From an uncultured Clostridia bacterium (GTDB lineage: Bacteria; Bacillota; Clostridia; TANB77; CAG-508), in NCBI GenBank assembly GCA_928721915.1, contig CAKMVZ010000005.1:62001-126000 (forward strand): a DNA stretch of 64,000 bases, read 5' to 3'. The position numbers and the translations under genes were made by a program. The notes below the pieces were generated by a model that saw only the letters and a program-made list of their open reading frames with translations, was not told the DNA's origin and did not search any database. This document shows, piece after piece, positions 18,550-29,491 of the stretch (positions within the stretch are counted from its first letter, which is position 1; every line of letters starts with the position of its first letter).

Positions 18550-18625
18550 AAAAAATGAACCCTCCTTGTTAAACTTTTTTGTCTAACAATTTGGGTTCAC
18601 TTCAAATTAAATTTTCAGTCTTTTT

Positions 18626-18700
18626 TGGCAGGGGTAGAAGGATTCGAACCCTCACAGGCGGTTTTGGAGACCGATGTGCTACCATTAACACTATACCCCT
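18626..18700 (-). tRNA. tRNA-Trp (anticodon CCA)
   Basis: Cloverleaf from AGGGGTATAG to CTACCCCTG plus encoded CCA. The anticodon loop CT-CCA-AA has the normal seven bases, so it is not an expanded-loop frameshift suppressor. T-loop GGTTCGAATC is present. Confidence 0.95.
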
Positions 18701-18799
18701 ATTTATTTTTAAAATTCCTTTCAACAAGAATTATTATACAAAAAAATTATTAATATTGCAATAGTAAAATCAAAAATTTTATTAAATTAATCAAACCCA

Positions 18800-18828
18800 T
18801 TGAAAAAAATAGTTAATTATGCTATATT
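18800..18828 (+). promoter_or_regulatory. Promoter of MBL-fold hydrolase gene
   Basis: TTGAAA 18800-18805, spacer 17, TATATT 18823-18828, about 32 bases upstream of the start codon. Confidence 0.6.
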
Positions 18829-18860
18829 ATAATTATTAAATTTCTTGGAGGATTTTAGAA

Positions 18861-19490
18861 ATGTTAACAGGAATTGAAGTTTTATGTCATAGCAGTATTA
18901 GAATTGATAAACATTTAATTATGTATTTTGACCCATTTAAAATAAATAAGGAATATAAAGATGCAGATATTATTTTTATTACTCATTCTCATTATGATCA
19001 TTTTTCTGAAGAAGATATTGAAAAAGTAAGAAAAGATAATACTTATTTAGTAGTTCCAGAAGATTGCTTAATAAAATCTTTAAAAATGGGATTTGATGAA
19101 AGTAGGATTTTAGTTGTAGAACCTGGTGAAAAATATGAATTATTAGGAATAAAGTTTGAAACTGTTCCAGCTTACAATATTGAAAAACAATATCATTCAA
19201 AAGAGAGCAACTGGGTTGGATATATTTTAGAAATAAATGATGTTCATTATTATATATCAGGAGATACTGATATAACTCCTGAAGCAAAAGCAGTAAATTG
19301 TGATGTTGCATTTGTTCCTATAGGTGGAATTTATACTATGAATGCAAAAGAAGCAGCTTCACTTATAAATACTATTGAACCACAAATTGCAATCCCAACT
19401 CATTATGGGGAAATAATAGGTTCTCATGATGATGCAGTACTTTTTAAAAAATTGGTAAAAGAGAGTATTGAGGTTAAGATTTATTTTTAA
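18861..19490 (+). CDS. MBL-fold metal-dependent hydrolase (UlaG-like)
   Basis: A 209-residue metallo-beta-lactamase-fold protein. The metal-binding motif THSHYDHFS is near residue 44, a later Asp in YISGDTDITPEA near 135 and His in PTHYGEI near 178. This arrangement matches the UlaG/YtnP-like group of small cytoplasmic hydrolases; substrate unknown. RBS TTGGAGG precedes the ATG. Monocistronic: its own promoter, and a terminator shared with the convergent glycosyltransferase. Confidence 0.88.
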   Translation: MLTGIEVLCHSSIRIDKHLIMYFDPFKINKEYKDADIIFITHSHYDHFSEEDIEKVRKDNTYLVVPEDCLIKSLKMGFDESRILVVEPGEKYELLGIKFETVPAYNIEKQYHSKESNWVGYILEINDVHYYISGDTDITPEAKAVNCDVAFVPIGGIYTMNAKEAASLINTIEPQIAIPTHYGEIIGSHDDAVLFKKLVKESIEVKIYF

Positions 19491-19511
19491 GAAAAAAAAT
19501 TAAAGAGATTA

Positions 19512-19538
19512 AAAAATCCCAGATTAGCTGGGATTTTA
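19512..19538. terminator. Shared terminator of convergent MBL and glycosyltransferase genes
   Basis: AAATCCCAG-attag-CTGGGATTT with A and T runs on both sides. Confidence 0.88.
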
Positions 19539-19541
19539 TTT

Positions 19542-20835
19542 TTATGCATATGCTTCTCTTTTTTTGAAAGGAAGTAAATTTGAAACCTCGTTTTGTTTTG
19601 CTGATTTTTTTTGATTTTTTGTGGCTGTTTCTTGGGCAATTTGTTTTGCTTGGCGAGCTGCAACTGTTTCGCAAATTGCTTTTTGATATGTAAAAAATGT
19701 ATCACTTGTAATTTTTGACCAATTATATTCTGATTTTACTTTTGCTTTTGCATTTTTAACAACTTGGTCACATAATTTATGGTCAAACAATAATGTTAAA
19801 ATTGAATCTGCTAAAGAATTTGGATTTCCAGCATATGATTTCATACCTGTAACGCCATGTTCAACAATTTCATTTAATCCACCAATATCAGATACAACAA
19901 CTGGAACTCCAGCTAGCATTGCTTCTAAAGCAACAATTCCGAAATGGTTCATAAGTACTAGGAAATACTGATATATCGCTACATCTATACATCTTTTGAA
20001 CATCTTTAGAATTTAAATATCCAGCAAAATAAACTTTTTGACTAATACCTAAGTTATTAGCTTCAGTTCTAAGCTCATCAAGCATTCCGCCTTTTCCTGC
20101 AATTACTAATTTTACATCATGATAATGATCTAAAATTTTTGGCATAGCAGCGATTAAATGTTGAACACCTTTTTCATAAACAAGTCGTCCCATAAATAAA
20201 ATTATTTTTTCATTATCCATTGCAAAACGACGTCTAAAATCATAATCTCTGTAAACATTATTAAAATTATTTAAGTTAACGCCATTTGGAACAACATTTA
20301 TTTTTTCAAATGGTAAACCAAATAATCTTTGAATTTCAGATTTCATGTAATTACTGTTTACTATAACTTCTGATGCCTCATAAGTTAAAAGCCATTCAGT
20401 ATCATTTATGTATTTTTGCATTTCAGTTCTAATTCCACTGTTTCTACCAGCTTCAGTAGCATGAATAGTACAGACCATTGGAATATCATAAGATGTTTTT
20501 AAAGTTTTAGCAGCATAAGCTGCTAACCAATCATGAGCATGAATAACATCAAATTTTCCTTCTTTTGCAATTATTTCTCCAGCTTTAGCAATCATATTAA
20601 AATTAAGTTGCATAACCCAATCTATAAAATTATTTGGTGCAATCATAAAGTTATCAACTCTATAAACTTTAACGCCATCATCATCTTCAAAATAAGGTGT
20701 ATCACCATCTCTGTATGTTACAACTGTAACTTCTTGACCATCTTTTACTAATTTATGAGATAAGTCATGTACAACTCTTGAAATTCCTCCAACGACTCTT
20801 GGTGGATATTCCCATGACAACATTAAAATTTTCAT
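19542..20835 (-). CDS. GT4-family glycosyltransferase (glycogen-synthase-like), +1 recoding at CGGA
   Basis: Cytoplasmic GT-B glycosyltransferase. N-terminal MKILMLSWEYPPRVVGGISR binds the nucleotide-sugar side; VVPNGVN, GRLVYEKG and PSTYEPF...EAMLAGVPVV are family GT4 motifs. The zero frame breaks at CGGA (minus strand, bases 19941-19938): STYEPF-G-IVALEAMLAG restores the conserved E-x7-E active-site segment, whose second half lies in the next frame. The C-terminal 50 residues are Lys/Ala/Gln-rich. It is divergent from DUF4912 and the GH57 branching enzyme, so alpha-glucan or glycogen synthesis is likely. Confidence 0.9.
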
Positions 20836-21092
20836 TTATTTTATAAACTCCTTTCAAATTCTTTGGTATTTTTTACTTAAAATATCTTTTATTATTTTAT
20901 ATGAATTGAAAACAAAAGTAAACAATTTTTGACAAAAAATATATTTCTTTTTTGTTACAAAAAAATAAAAAATGAAAAATGTAAAAAAATGAAATAAGGT
21001 ATTGTTTTTTATAAAATTTTAGTATATATTATAATATATTGAGTTATAAAAGAGGAACTTTAGATTTTTAAACTGATACTAAGGAGGAAAAA

Positions 21093-22091
21093 ATGCCAAA
21101 AATTAAAGAATTAAAAGAAAATAAAGATGAGAAAAAAGAAGTTTTAAGAGAGAGTCTTAGCAAATCAAAATCTAGTAAAAAAGTAGAAAGTAAGGGAGAA
21201 AAGAAAGAAAAAGCAAGTAGTAAAACAAAACCTGTAGAAGAAGTAGAAAAAGCTACTAAAACAAAATCTACTAAAGCAAAATCTGTAAAGAAAGAGCCAA
21301 AAGAGAAAACAAGTAGTTCTAAAACTAAAAAAGCTGTAGCAAAAAAAGAAACAAAAACTGCAGAAAAAAAATCAAAAGTAACTAAAACTACTAAAGCTAC
21401 AAAAGAATCTACTAAGAATAGTAAAACTACAGCAAAAAAAGCAAAAAAACTAGAACAAGAGTATTTACAAGAATACTATGATTTGCCATATAGATATAAT
21501 GAAACAGTTGTTAAAATTTTGGCTCAAACCCCTAAGAGATTATTTGTTTATTGGGATGTTTCAGAAAAAGACAAAGAAACATATTTAAATGCTTTTGGAG
21601 AAGATTTCTTCGAAAAAACATATCCAGTTTTATTAGTTCATAATGAAGAGATGAACTATACATTTGAAGTTCCTATTAATGATTTTGCAAATAGCTGGTA
21701 TTTAGACATTCAAGATCCTAAAACAAAATATGTAGTTCAACTTGGTAGAAAATTCAGAAATATTCAAGATGTAAGACCTGTAAGAGAAATAGTACAAAAA
21801 GAAAATATTAATTTGCAAAATGATTATATTCATATTACAGATTCTAATAAATTAGAAGTTCCAAATGATCATATATTATTTGAAACAATCAAAAATCAAG
21901 TAACTTATAGAAATGTAAAAACAGGAAATGAATATAAGAAAGATATTTCTGATATATTTGAAAAATTAAGTAAAAGCTATAAAGAAGCTGATATTAAAGA
22001 AATGTATAAAGAACTATATGGAGATGAAATTTCAAGAGATATTTTATCTAACCCATCATCAGGAGCTCTTAGTTCTTCAAGTTTTAAATAA
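21093..22091 (+). CDS. DUF4912 protein with Lys-rich N-terminus
   Basis: A 332-residue protein. Residues 1-125 are a low-complexity Lys/Ser/Thr/Glu tail; the rest matches DUF4912 (RLFVYWDVSEKDKETY near 150 and SWYLDIQD near 200). DUF4912 proteins often occur beside GH57 and glycosyltransferase genes; here the next gene is the GH57 enzyme. The basic tail suggests binding to nucleic acid or an acidic polymer, but the function is unknown. RBS AAGGAGG precedes the ATG. Confidence 0.8.
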   Translation: MPKIKELKENKDEKKEVLRESLSKSKSSKKVESKGEKKEKASSKTKPVEEVEKATKTKSTKAKSVKKEPKEKTSSSKTKKAVAKKETKTAEKKSKVTKTTKATKESTKNSKTTAKKAKKLEQEYLQEYYDLPYRYNETVVKILAQTPKRLFVYWDVSEKDKETYLNAFGEDFFEKTYPVLLVHNEEMNYTFEVPINDFANSWYLDIQDPKTKYVVQLGRKFRNIQDVRPVREIVQKENINLQNDYIHITDSNKLEVPNDHILFETIKNQVTYRNVKTGNEYKKDISDIFEKLSKSYKEADIKEMYKELYGDEISRDILSNPSSGALSSSSFK

Positions 22092-22134
22092 ATGATTTAA
22101 CTTTAAAAAAAATTACTGCGAAAGAGGAAAAAGT

Positions 22135-23726
22135 ATGAAAAATATAAAAGGATATGTAAATTTTGTGCTTCATGCGCATTTACCTTACATACATCATCCA
22201 GAAAGTGAAGATTATTTAGAAGAAGAGTGGCTTTTTGAAGCTATTTCTGAAACTTACATTCCACTTCTATTAAATTTTACAAAATTAGAAGAAGAACATG
22301 TTGACTTTAGAATTACAATGACTTTAACACCACCTCTTTTAAATATGTTAGACAATAAATTATTACAAGAAAGATATATAAAATATTTAGAAAAACATAT
22401 TGAGTTATGTGAAAAAGAAGTAAAAAGAACAGTTTATGATGAAAGATTAAACAGATTATCAAAATATTATTTAGATAGATATTCTAATGATTTGCATGTT
22501 TTTAAAGATGTTTATAATTGTAATTTAATAACAGGCTTTAAACATTTTCAAGATGCAGGATTTTTAGAAATAATTACTTGTGGAGCAACTCATGGCTATT
22601 TCCCAATTCTTTATATAAATGAAAAAACTATCAGAGCTCAAATTGGTGTTGCAGTAAAAAGTTATGAAAAATATTTTGGAAGAAAACCTCGTGGAATTTG
22701 GCTTCCAGAATGTGGATATGTTCCAGAAGCAGATAAATATTTAAGAGAATTTGGAATAGATTATGCAATAGTTGAGTCACATGGAATTTTATATGCAGAT
22801 CCAACGCCTATATATGGAACTTTTGCGCCTATTGTTTCACCACGGAAATTTAACTGTTTTTGGTAGAGATATGGAATCATCACGTCAAGTTTGGAGTTCT
22901 ATAAATGGTTATCCGGGTGATTTTAATTATCGTGAATTTTATAGAGATATTGGGTATGATGTAGATTATGATTATATAAAACCATATATAGCTCATAATG
23001 GAGTTAGAGTAAATACAGGAATTAAGTATTATAGAATTACTGGAAATACTCATGAAAAAGATTATTATGATTTGCAGTGGGCTAAAGATTCAGCTGAAAG
23101 ACAAGCTGGACATTTTATGGATTGTAGAGTAAAACAAATAGATAATTTATCAAGCTTTATGGATGTTCCACCAATTATTACTTGCCCATATGATGCAGAA
23201 CTTTATGGTCACTGGTGGTATGAAGGTCCATATTGGTTATATATTTTGTTTAAGAAAATTTATTATGATGATTGTAATTTTAAATTAATAACTCCTAGTG
23301 AGTATATTGATAAATATCCAAATATTCAGGTTTCTCAGCCTTGTAGATCAAGTTGGGGAGCAAACCGGATATAGTGAAGTTTGGCTAAATCCAAGTAATG
23401 ATTATGCTCATCGTCATTTACATAAAGCTGGAGATAGAATGTGTGAGCTAGCTTATGAATTTAAAAATGAAAAAGATTCATTAAAAGTGAGAGCTTTAAA
23501 TCAAGCAGCACGTGAACTTTTACTTGCGCAAAGTAGTGATTGGTTATTTATTATAACAAATGGAACAATGGTTGAATATGCACATAAAGCAATAAAAGAA
23601 AGAATTGGAAGATTTACAAAATTATATTACCAATTGAAAAAAGGAAAAATAGATGAAAAGTTTTTAGAAGATATCGAGAAAAAAGATGATATTTTTCCAG
23701 AAATAAATTATCAAATATATATATAA
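22135..23726 (+). CDS. GH57 1,4-alpha-glucan branching enzyme, two CGGA recodings
   Basis: Branching enzyme of glycogen synthesis with a C-terminal DUF1957 domain. Seen: NFVLHAHLPYIHHPE (GH57 N-terminal motif), GIWLPECGYVPEAD near 190 (catalytic Glu) and TCPYDAELYGHWWYEG near 350 (catalytic Asp). The zero frame breaks twice: CGGA 22843-22846 joins PIVSP to NLTVFGRDMESSRQVWS, and CGGA 23366-23369 joins SSWGAN to YSEVWLNPSND. Both joins reproduce conserved family sequence with Gly at the junction. About 530 residues, as usual. Each break alone would truncate the enzyme. Downstream is ylbF. Confidence 0.92.
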
Positions 23727-23747
23727 TTTAGAAAGGAGGATGTTAAA

Positions 23748-24080
23748 ATGAATGTTTATGATAAAACTCATGAACTAGCTAGAGCAATTAAGGAAAGTGA
23801 AGAATACAAGGAATATAAGGAAATAAAGAAAATAGTATATGAAGATTTAAGACTAAAAGATAAAGTTGATGAATTTGAAAAAATAAGATATGAAGAGCAA
23901 TTGCTAGCAATTCAAGGTGAAAAACAAGATGAAGAAAAAATGAAAAAATTGCAAGAATTATATGAAATCTTAGTTAAAGAACCAGAAGTTAAAAATTTTT
24001 TTGATAAACAAGTAAGATTTAATGTAATGATAGCAGATGTAAATAAAATTATAGGCGAAGCCATAAAAGATGTATTATAA
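23748..24080 (+). CDS. YlbF/YmcA family protein
   Basis: A 110-residue mostly helical protein of the YlbF/YmcA (Com_YlbF) family. In Bacillus subtilis these form a complex with YaaT and act with RNase Y on mRNA maturation. Charged coiled helices dominate (EYKEYKEIKKIVYEDLRLKDKVDEFEK region). RBS AAGGAGG precedes the ATG; it is 21 bases after the GH57 gene and 18 before pta, so probably in the same operon. Confidence 0.82.
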   Translation: MNVYDKTHELARAIKESEEYKEYKEIKKIVYEDLRLKDKVDEFEKIRYEEQLLAIQGEKQDEEKMKKLQELYEILVKEPEVKNFFDKQVRFNVMIADVNKIIGEAIKDVL

Positions 24081-24098
24081 AATAACAGGAGGAAAAAT

Positions 24099-25092
24099 AT
24101 GAACTTTATTGAGAGTATAAAGCAAAGGGCTAGAAAAAATATTAAAACTATAGTGCTTCCAGAAAGCTCTGATGTTAGAGTTATAAAAGCGGCTGAGATT
24201 GCAACAAAGGAAAAATATGCAAAAATTATTTTACTTGGAGAAGAGAATAAAATTAAAAAATTAGCAGATGATAATAATATTGATTTATCAGAAGTAGAAT
24301 TTATTAATCCAAAAACATCTGAATTAAAAGAAGAATATTCGCAAAAATTATTTGAGCTAAGACAAGCAAAAGGCATGACTTTAGAGCAAGCAAAAAAATT
24401 AGTTGAAGAAGATGAAGTCTATTTTGGTATGATGATGGTGAAAGAAGGAATGGCAGATGGTTTAGTTTCAGGAGCGATTCATTCAACATCAGATACATTA
24501 AGACCTGCTCTTCAAATATTAAAAACTGCTCCAGGAACAAAACTTGTCTCAGCTTTTTTTGTTATGGTTGTACCTAACTGTGAATATGGAGAAGATGGAG
24601 TTTTTGTTTTTGGAGATTGTGGATTGAATCAAAACCCAACAGCAGAAGAACTATCTGAAATTGCAAAATCTTCAGCAGAAAGTTTTGAAAGATTAGTTGG
24701 AAAAAAATCTAAAATAGCAATGCTTTCATATTCTACATATGGAAGTGCGAAATCAGAACTTACTGAAAAAGTAATTGAGGCAACAAGATTGACAAAAGAA
24801 AAATACCCAGAATTAGAAGTAGATGGTGAATTGCAATTAGATGCTGCAATTGTGCCAACTGTTGGAAAAAGTAAAGCACCTCGGAAGTAATGTTGCAGGT
24901 TATGCTAATACATTAATATTTCCAGATTTAAATGCAGGAAACATAGGCTATAAATTAACTCAAAGATTAGGAAAAGCAGAGGCTTATGGACCACTTTGCC
25001 AAGGAATTGCAAAACCAGTAAATGATTTATCAAGAGGTTGTTCAGCTGAAGATGTTGCAGGAGTTATTGCAATTACTGCTGTTCAAGTATAA
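24099..25092 (+). CDS. pta: Pta, phosphate acetyltransferase, +1 recoding at CGGA
   Basis: Converts acetyl-CoA and phosphate to acetyl phosphate, feeding AckA for ATP. About 330 residues, the short clostridial form. Seen: TIVLPESSDVRVIKAAEIA at the N-terminus, MADGLVSGAIHST near 125 and AMLSYSTYGSAKS near 207. The zero frame breaks at CGGA 24882-24885: KSKAP-G-SNVAGYANTLIFPDLNAGNIGYKL restores the conserved C-terminal CoA-binding region. RBS AGGAGG is present. Directly upstream of two ackA genes that carry the same type of break. Confidence 0.94.
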
Positions 25093-25195
25093 ATAAGTTT
25101 TATTTTAGCTATAATACTTCCAAATATAACTATTCATTTTGGAATTATTAGTGCTATTTAAAATTAAAAAAAGTTTTGTGAAAGGAAGTTTAAAA

Positions 25196-26390
25196 ATGAA
25201 AATTTTAGTTGTGAACTGTGGAAGTAGTTCTTTAAAATATCAATTAATTGATATGGAAGGAGAAAAACTTTTAGCAAAAGGAAATTTTGAAAGAATAGGA
25301 GAAAAGGAATCTTTTGTTACTCATAAGGTTGGAGGAGAAAAATACGTTATAAAAACTCCTGTTAATAATCATGAAGAAGCTTTAAAAATCGTTTTAGAGC
25401 AATTAATACATAAAGATTATGGTGTAATAAAAGATTTATCAGAGATTTCAGCTGTAGGACATAGATTAGTTCATGGTGGAGAATTATTTAGTGAATCTGT
25501 AGTAATTACAGAAGAAGTTATAGATAAATATGAATCATGTGCAAGTTTAGCACCACTTCATAATCCTGCAACAATTTTAGGAATAAGAGCTTGCCAAAAA
25601 GCAATGCCAAATGTACCAATGGTTGGTGTTTTTGATACAGCATTTCATCAAACAATGCCAAAGCAAAATTATTTATACCCAATTCCATATGAATATTATG
25701 AAAAATACAGAATAAGAAAATATGGATTTCATGGAACATCTCATCAATATGTTTCTAAAATTGCAATGGAATTAATGGGAAAAGAAGAATCTAAAATAGT
25801 AACATGTCACTTAGGACAACGGAGCTTCAATTTGTGCAATAAAAAATGGAAAATCTATAGATACTTCAATGGGACTTTCTCCTTTAGGTGGAATTCCAAT
25901 GGTTACTCGTTCTGGAGATTTGGATCCATCAGTTGTTACTGAAATTATGGAAAGAGAAAATTTATCAGCAAAAGAAGTAAATACTATATTAAATAAAAAA
26001 TCTGGTCTATATGGTATAACAGGTTTAAATCCAGACTTTAGAGAAATTGAACTAGCTTCATATGAAGATGATAAACCAAAAGCTAAAGTTGCAATTGAAA
26101 TTTTTACTCAAACGATAGCTCAATTTATTGCAAAATATGCAGTTTCTTTAAGAGGAATAGATGCAGTAGTATTTACTGGTGGTATAGGAGAAAATCAAAT
26201 AAATATTAGAAAGAAAATTTGCGAAGATTTAGAGTGGATGGGAGTTAAAATAGACTTAGAAAAAAATAAAATAAAAGGAGAGCAAATTAAAATTTCAGCA
26301 GAAGATTCAAAAGTTTTAGTTTATGTAATTCCAACTGATGAAGAGATGGTTATTGCAAGAGACACAAAGAGATTAGTTGAGAAAGGATAA
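25196..26390 (+). CDS. ackA: AckA1, acetate kinase, +1 recoding at CGGA
   Basis: Makes ATP from acetyl phosphate. ATG 25196 has AAGGAAG upstream; a longer reading from 25139 lacks one. Seen: VVNCGSSSLKYQL at the N-terminus, GHRLVHGGE near 90, DTAFHQTMP near 148, KYGFHGTSHQYV near 177. The zero frame breaks at CGGA 25820-25823, restoring TCHLGQ-G-ASICAI, the family HLGNGAS phosphate-binding motif. Downstream SMGLSPLGGIPM and FTGGIGEN follow in the new frame. Length about 397 residues is normal. A second paralogue follows after five bases. Confidence 0.95.
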
Positions 26391-26395
26391 GTTTT

Positions 26396-27590
26396 ATGAA
26401 AATTTTAGTATTAAATTGCGGAAGTAGTTCTCTTAAATTTCAGTTAATTGATATGGAAAAAGAGGAAAGAATCGTTAAAGGAAATTTTGAAAGAATTGGT
26501 GGAATGAAAACTACCTTAAGATTAAATGTTAGAGGGCAGAAAAGTGAAATTTTGCATATAGCAAGAGATTATGATGAAGCTATAAAATTTATTTTAGATA
26601 TTTTATTAAAGCCAGAATATAATATTATTAAATCTTTAGATGAGATTTCAGGTATTGGACATAGGATAGTTCATGGTGGAGAAATGTTTAGTAATTCAAC
26701 AATTATTGATGACAAAGTGATTGATGAAATTGAAAAATGTATAGCTCTTGCTCCACTTCATAATCCAGCTGGAGTTCAAGGAATAAAAGCTGCTAAAAAG
26801 GCACTTCCAAATGTTCCAATGGTAGCAGTTTTTGATACAGCATTTCACCAAACAATGCCAGCAAAAGCATATATTTATCAAATTCCATATAGATATTATA
26901 CAAGTTATAAAATTCGTAAATACGGATTTCATGGGACTTCACATAGATACGTAGCAAATAGAGTTGCAGAACTTATGGGAAAAGATATTAAAGATTTAAA
27001 AATAATAAGTTGTCATATAGGACAGCGGTTCATCTATTTGTGCAATAGATAGAGGAAAGTCAATAGATACTTCAATGGGTCTTACGCCATTAAGTGGAAT
27101 TCCAATGGCTACAAGAAGTGGAGATATTGATCCTGCAATAATTCCGTATATTATGAAATTAGACAATTTATCCCCAGAAGATATAGAAGAAATGTTAAAT
27201 AAACAGTCAGGAGCTTGGGGTGTTTCAGGAGTTTCTTCAGATTATAGAGATATAGAAGATGGTTTTAATATGGGTGATCAAAGATCTATCTTAACTTTAG
27301 ATAGTCAAGCTTATAAAATAGCTCAATTTATAGGTCAGTATTATATTTCTCTAGGTGGAGTAGATGTAATAGTATTTACTGGTGGAGTTGGAGAAAATGG
27401 CTTTGAAACTAGAGAAAGAATTTGTGATTATTTAGAGGTAATTGGAGCAAAACTTGATAAAAATGTAAATAAACAAAAAGGAAAAGAGATTAAAATTTCA
27501 ACTGATGATTCAAAAGTTAAATTATATGTAGTTCCAACAAATGAAGAACTTATGATAGCAAGAGATACTAAAGAAATAATAAGTAAATAA
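26396..27590 (+). CDS. ackA: AckA2, acetate kinase paralogue, +1 recoding at CGGT
   Basis: Tandem paralogue of AckA1, clearly diverged but with all motifs (NCGSSSLKFQL, GHRIVHGGE, DTAFHQTMP, KYGFHGTSHRYV, FTGGVGEN). The zero frame breaks at the homologous place, CGGT 27026-27029, restoring CHIGQ-G-SSICAI. The glycine codon's third base differs from AckA1 (GGT versus GGA) while the extra C is kept. Could be a butyrate/propionate-preferring kinase rather than a second acetate kinase; the sequence alone does not decide. Confidence 0.92.
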
Positions 27591-27598
27591 TTTTTAAA

Positions 27599-27634
27599 AA
27601 TAAGCTAAAGAATATGATTTTTTAGCTTATTTTA
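27599..27634 (+). terminator. Terminator after ackA2
   Basis: AATAAGCTAAA-gaatatgatt-TTTTAGCTTATT followed by T-rich sequence. Confidence 0.75.
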
Positions 27635-27654
27635 GAATAGGAAGTAAAAAAGTA

Positions 27655-29328
27655 ATGTTTGATGGAGTAACAACAAGGGCAGTTGTATCAGAATTAGATA
27701 GCTGTTTAAAAAATGCTAAAGTTAATAGAATTATGCAGCCTACAAAAAATGAAATTATTATAGAAACATACAAAAATGGAGAAAGATTTTTTGTAAATAT
27801 TAGTATTGTTCCAGATAATTGCAGGGTTTGTTTAACTTCTCATTTAAAAGAAAATCCTCAAAATGCATATAATTTTTGCATGTTATTAAGAAAGCATTTA
27901 AATAGTAGTAAAATAATTGAAGTAAGTAATTATGACTTAGAACGTACAATTGAGCTTAAATTTGAAGCACATAATGAATTAAATGATATAGAAATAAAAA
28001 GATTATATATTCAAATAATGAGTAGACAAAGCAATGTTATTTTAACAAATGAAAAACGAATTATTATAGATACTTTAAAACATTTTGACATAGAAAATAG
28101 AGAACTTTTGCCAGCGCATACTTTTAAATTTACTCCAATTTTGAAGACAAGTTTTATTGAATTAGAAACTTTTTCTGATTTTTTAGATTTAATTTCAGAA
28201 AATGGAGAAGAACTTTTAAGTCAAAAGTTACCAGAAATTTTTATTGGTTTTAGTAAAAATTTTGTATTAAATTGTATTCAAAAATTAGAGATTGATAATA
28301 AAGAATATAATTATAAAGATTTGGAAAAATTATATAACTATATTAAAGAGATTTTGCTAAAAATAGATACAAATAAAGTTTCTGCAGTTCAATTTGAAAA
28401 AGATTTTTGTATAGACTTAGTTCCAAAAAATGAGCCATTACAAATTAATAAATTTATAGATGAATTTTATTATAAAAAAGAGCAAAAAGATTTAATAAGT
28501 CAAAGCAAAAATAATCTTTTAAGAGTTGTGAGTAGTTTACTTAAAAAAGTTTATAAAAAATTAGAAAATATAAATCAGAAGTTAAAAGAATGTGACGATA
28601 TGGAAAAATATAGACTTTATGGAGAACTTTTAACTGCAAATCTTTATAAAATAAATAGTAATCAAAATTTAAAGGAAATTACAGTTTTTAATTATTATGA
28701 AAATAAAGATATTTTAATAAATTTAGATAATAAAATTTCTGTTTCTAAAAATATTGAAAGATTTTTTAAAAAATATAATAAACTAAAAAATACTTTAGAA
28801 GTTGTAACTAAGCAAAAACAAGAAACTCAAAAGGAGATTGATTATATAGAAAGTATAATTTTTTCTTTAGAAAATTCTAGAAATTTACAAGATATTTCAG
28901 AGATTTATGAAGAAGTTGCTGATAATTTAAATTTTAAAAAAGATTTAAAAAATAAAAATCAAATTAGAAATAAAAAGGAAAAAGAGATAAAAGTTGAGCC
29001 AATAGATATTTTAGGATTTAAGGTATATGTTGGAAAAAATAATGTTCAAAATGAATATTTAAGTTTAAAATTCGCTGCAAGAGATGACTTATGGTTTCAT
29101 GCCCAAAAAATTCATGGAAGCCATGTAATATTAAAAACAGAAGGAAAAGATGATATTCCTGACGAAGTTATTTATAAATGTGCTGAGCTTGCTAAAGAAA
29201 ATAGCAAGGCTAAAAATTCGGTTAATGTTCCAGTAGATTTTTGTAAGATAAAATTTGTAAGACGTATGCCAAATGGAAAATCAGGTATGGTTAATTATAC
29301 AAATTTTAATACAATTTTTGTTAAATAA
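27655..29328 (+). CDS. rqcH: RqcH (NFACT/FpbA family), ribosome quality control factor
   Basis: Binds 50S subunits carrying stalled peptidyl-tRNA and adds alanine tails. 557 residues with NFACT-N (MFDGVTTRAVVSELD at the start; YDLERTIELKF near 98), a central coiled coil (about 280-430) and the C-terminal NFACT-R domain (LKFAARDDLWFHAQKIHGSHVILK). It reads through with no CGG; a CGA near 28050 is a normal arginine codon. The presence of a stall-rescue factor is of interest in a genome that appears to pause at CGG, but RqcH is common in Firmicutes. Confidence 0.92.
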   Translation: MFDGVTTRAVVSELDSCLKNAKVNRIMQPTKNEIIIETYKNGERFFVNISIVPDNCRVCLTSHLKENPQNAYNFCMLLRKHLNSSKIIEVSNYDLERTIELKFEAHNELNDIEIKRLYIQIMSRQSNVILTNEKRIIIDTLKHFDIENRELLPAHTFKFTPILKTSFIELETFSDFLDLISENGEELLSQKLPEIFIGFSKNFVLNCIQKLEIDNKEYNYKDLEKLYNYIKEILLKIDTNKVSAVQFEKDFCIDLVPKNEPLQINKFIDEFYYKKEQKDLISQSKNNLLRVVSSLLKKVYKKLENINQKLKECDDMEKYRLYGELLTANLYKINSNQNLKEITVFNYYENKDILINLDNKISVSKNIERFFKKYNKLKNTLEVVTKQKQETQKEIDYIESIIFSLENSRNLQDISEIYEEVADNLNFKKDLKNKNQIRNKKEKEIKVEPIDILGFKVYVGKNNVQNEYLSLKFAARDDLWFHAQKIHGSHVILKTEGKDDIPDEVIYKCAELAKENSKAKNSVNVPVDFCKIKFVRRMPNGKSGMVNYTNFNTIFVK

Positions 29329-29373
29329 ATAAAAACTTGTAAGAATAAAAATAAAAAAAGAATTAATAATAAA

Positions 29374-29406
29374 AATAGAGTGTAAATTAAAACACTCTAT
29401 TTTTTG
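29374..29406 (+). terminator. Terminator after rqcH
   Basis: AATAGAGTGT ... ACACTCTATT followed by a T run. Confidence 0.88.
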
Positions 29407-29491
29407 TTTTAAGTTTTAAGCAAATTTATTTAATTTATATTTTAAAATGTAAATTTTGCTTTATTGTAAAATTTAAGAAAGGAGATAGAAC

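Larger units (their letters stand above)
17154..18604 (-). mobile_element. IS3-family, IS150-group insertion sequence
   Basis: Terminal inverted repeats of about 25 bases with shared TGAACCCAAA and TT.GACA cores (17154-17178 and 18580-18604). A 3-base AAT duplication flanks it (17151-17153 and 18605-18607), matching IS3-family habit. It carries orfA and orfB on the minus strand and sits inside the loop of the DUF2442 terminator; the stem halves lie on either side. Intact genes and clean ends suggest a recent, possibly active element. Confidence 0.9.

Noticed and set aside
18626..18700. tRNA on the minus strand as the possible frameshift-suppressor tRNA
   Set aside because: It is a normal tRNA-Trp with a seven-base loop and CCA anticodon.
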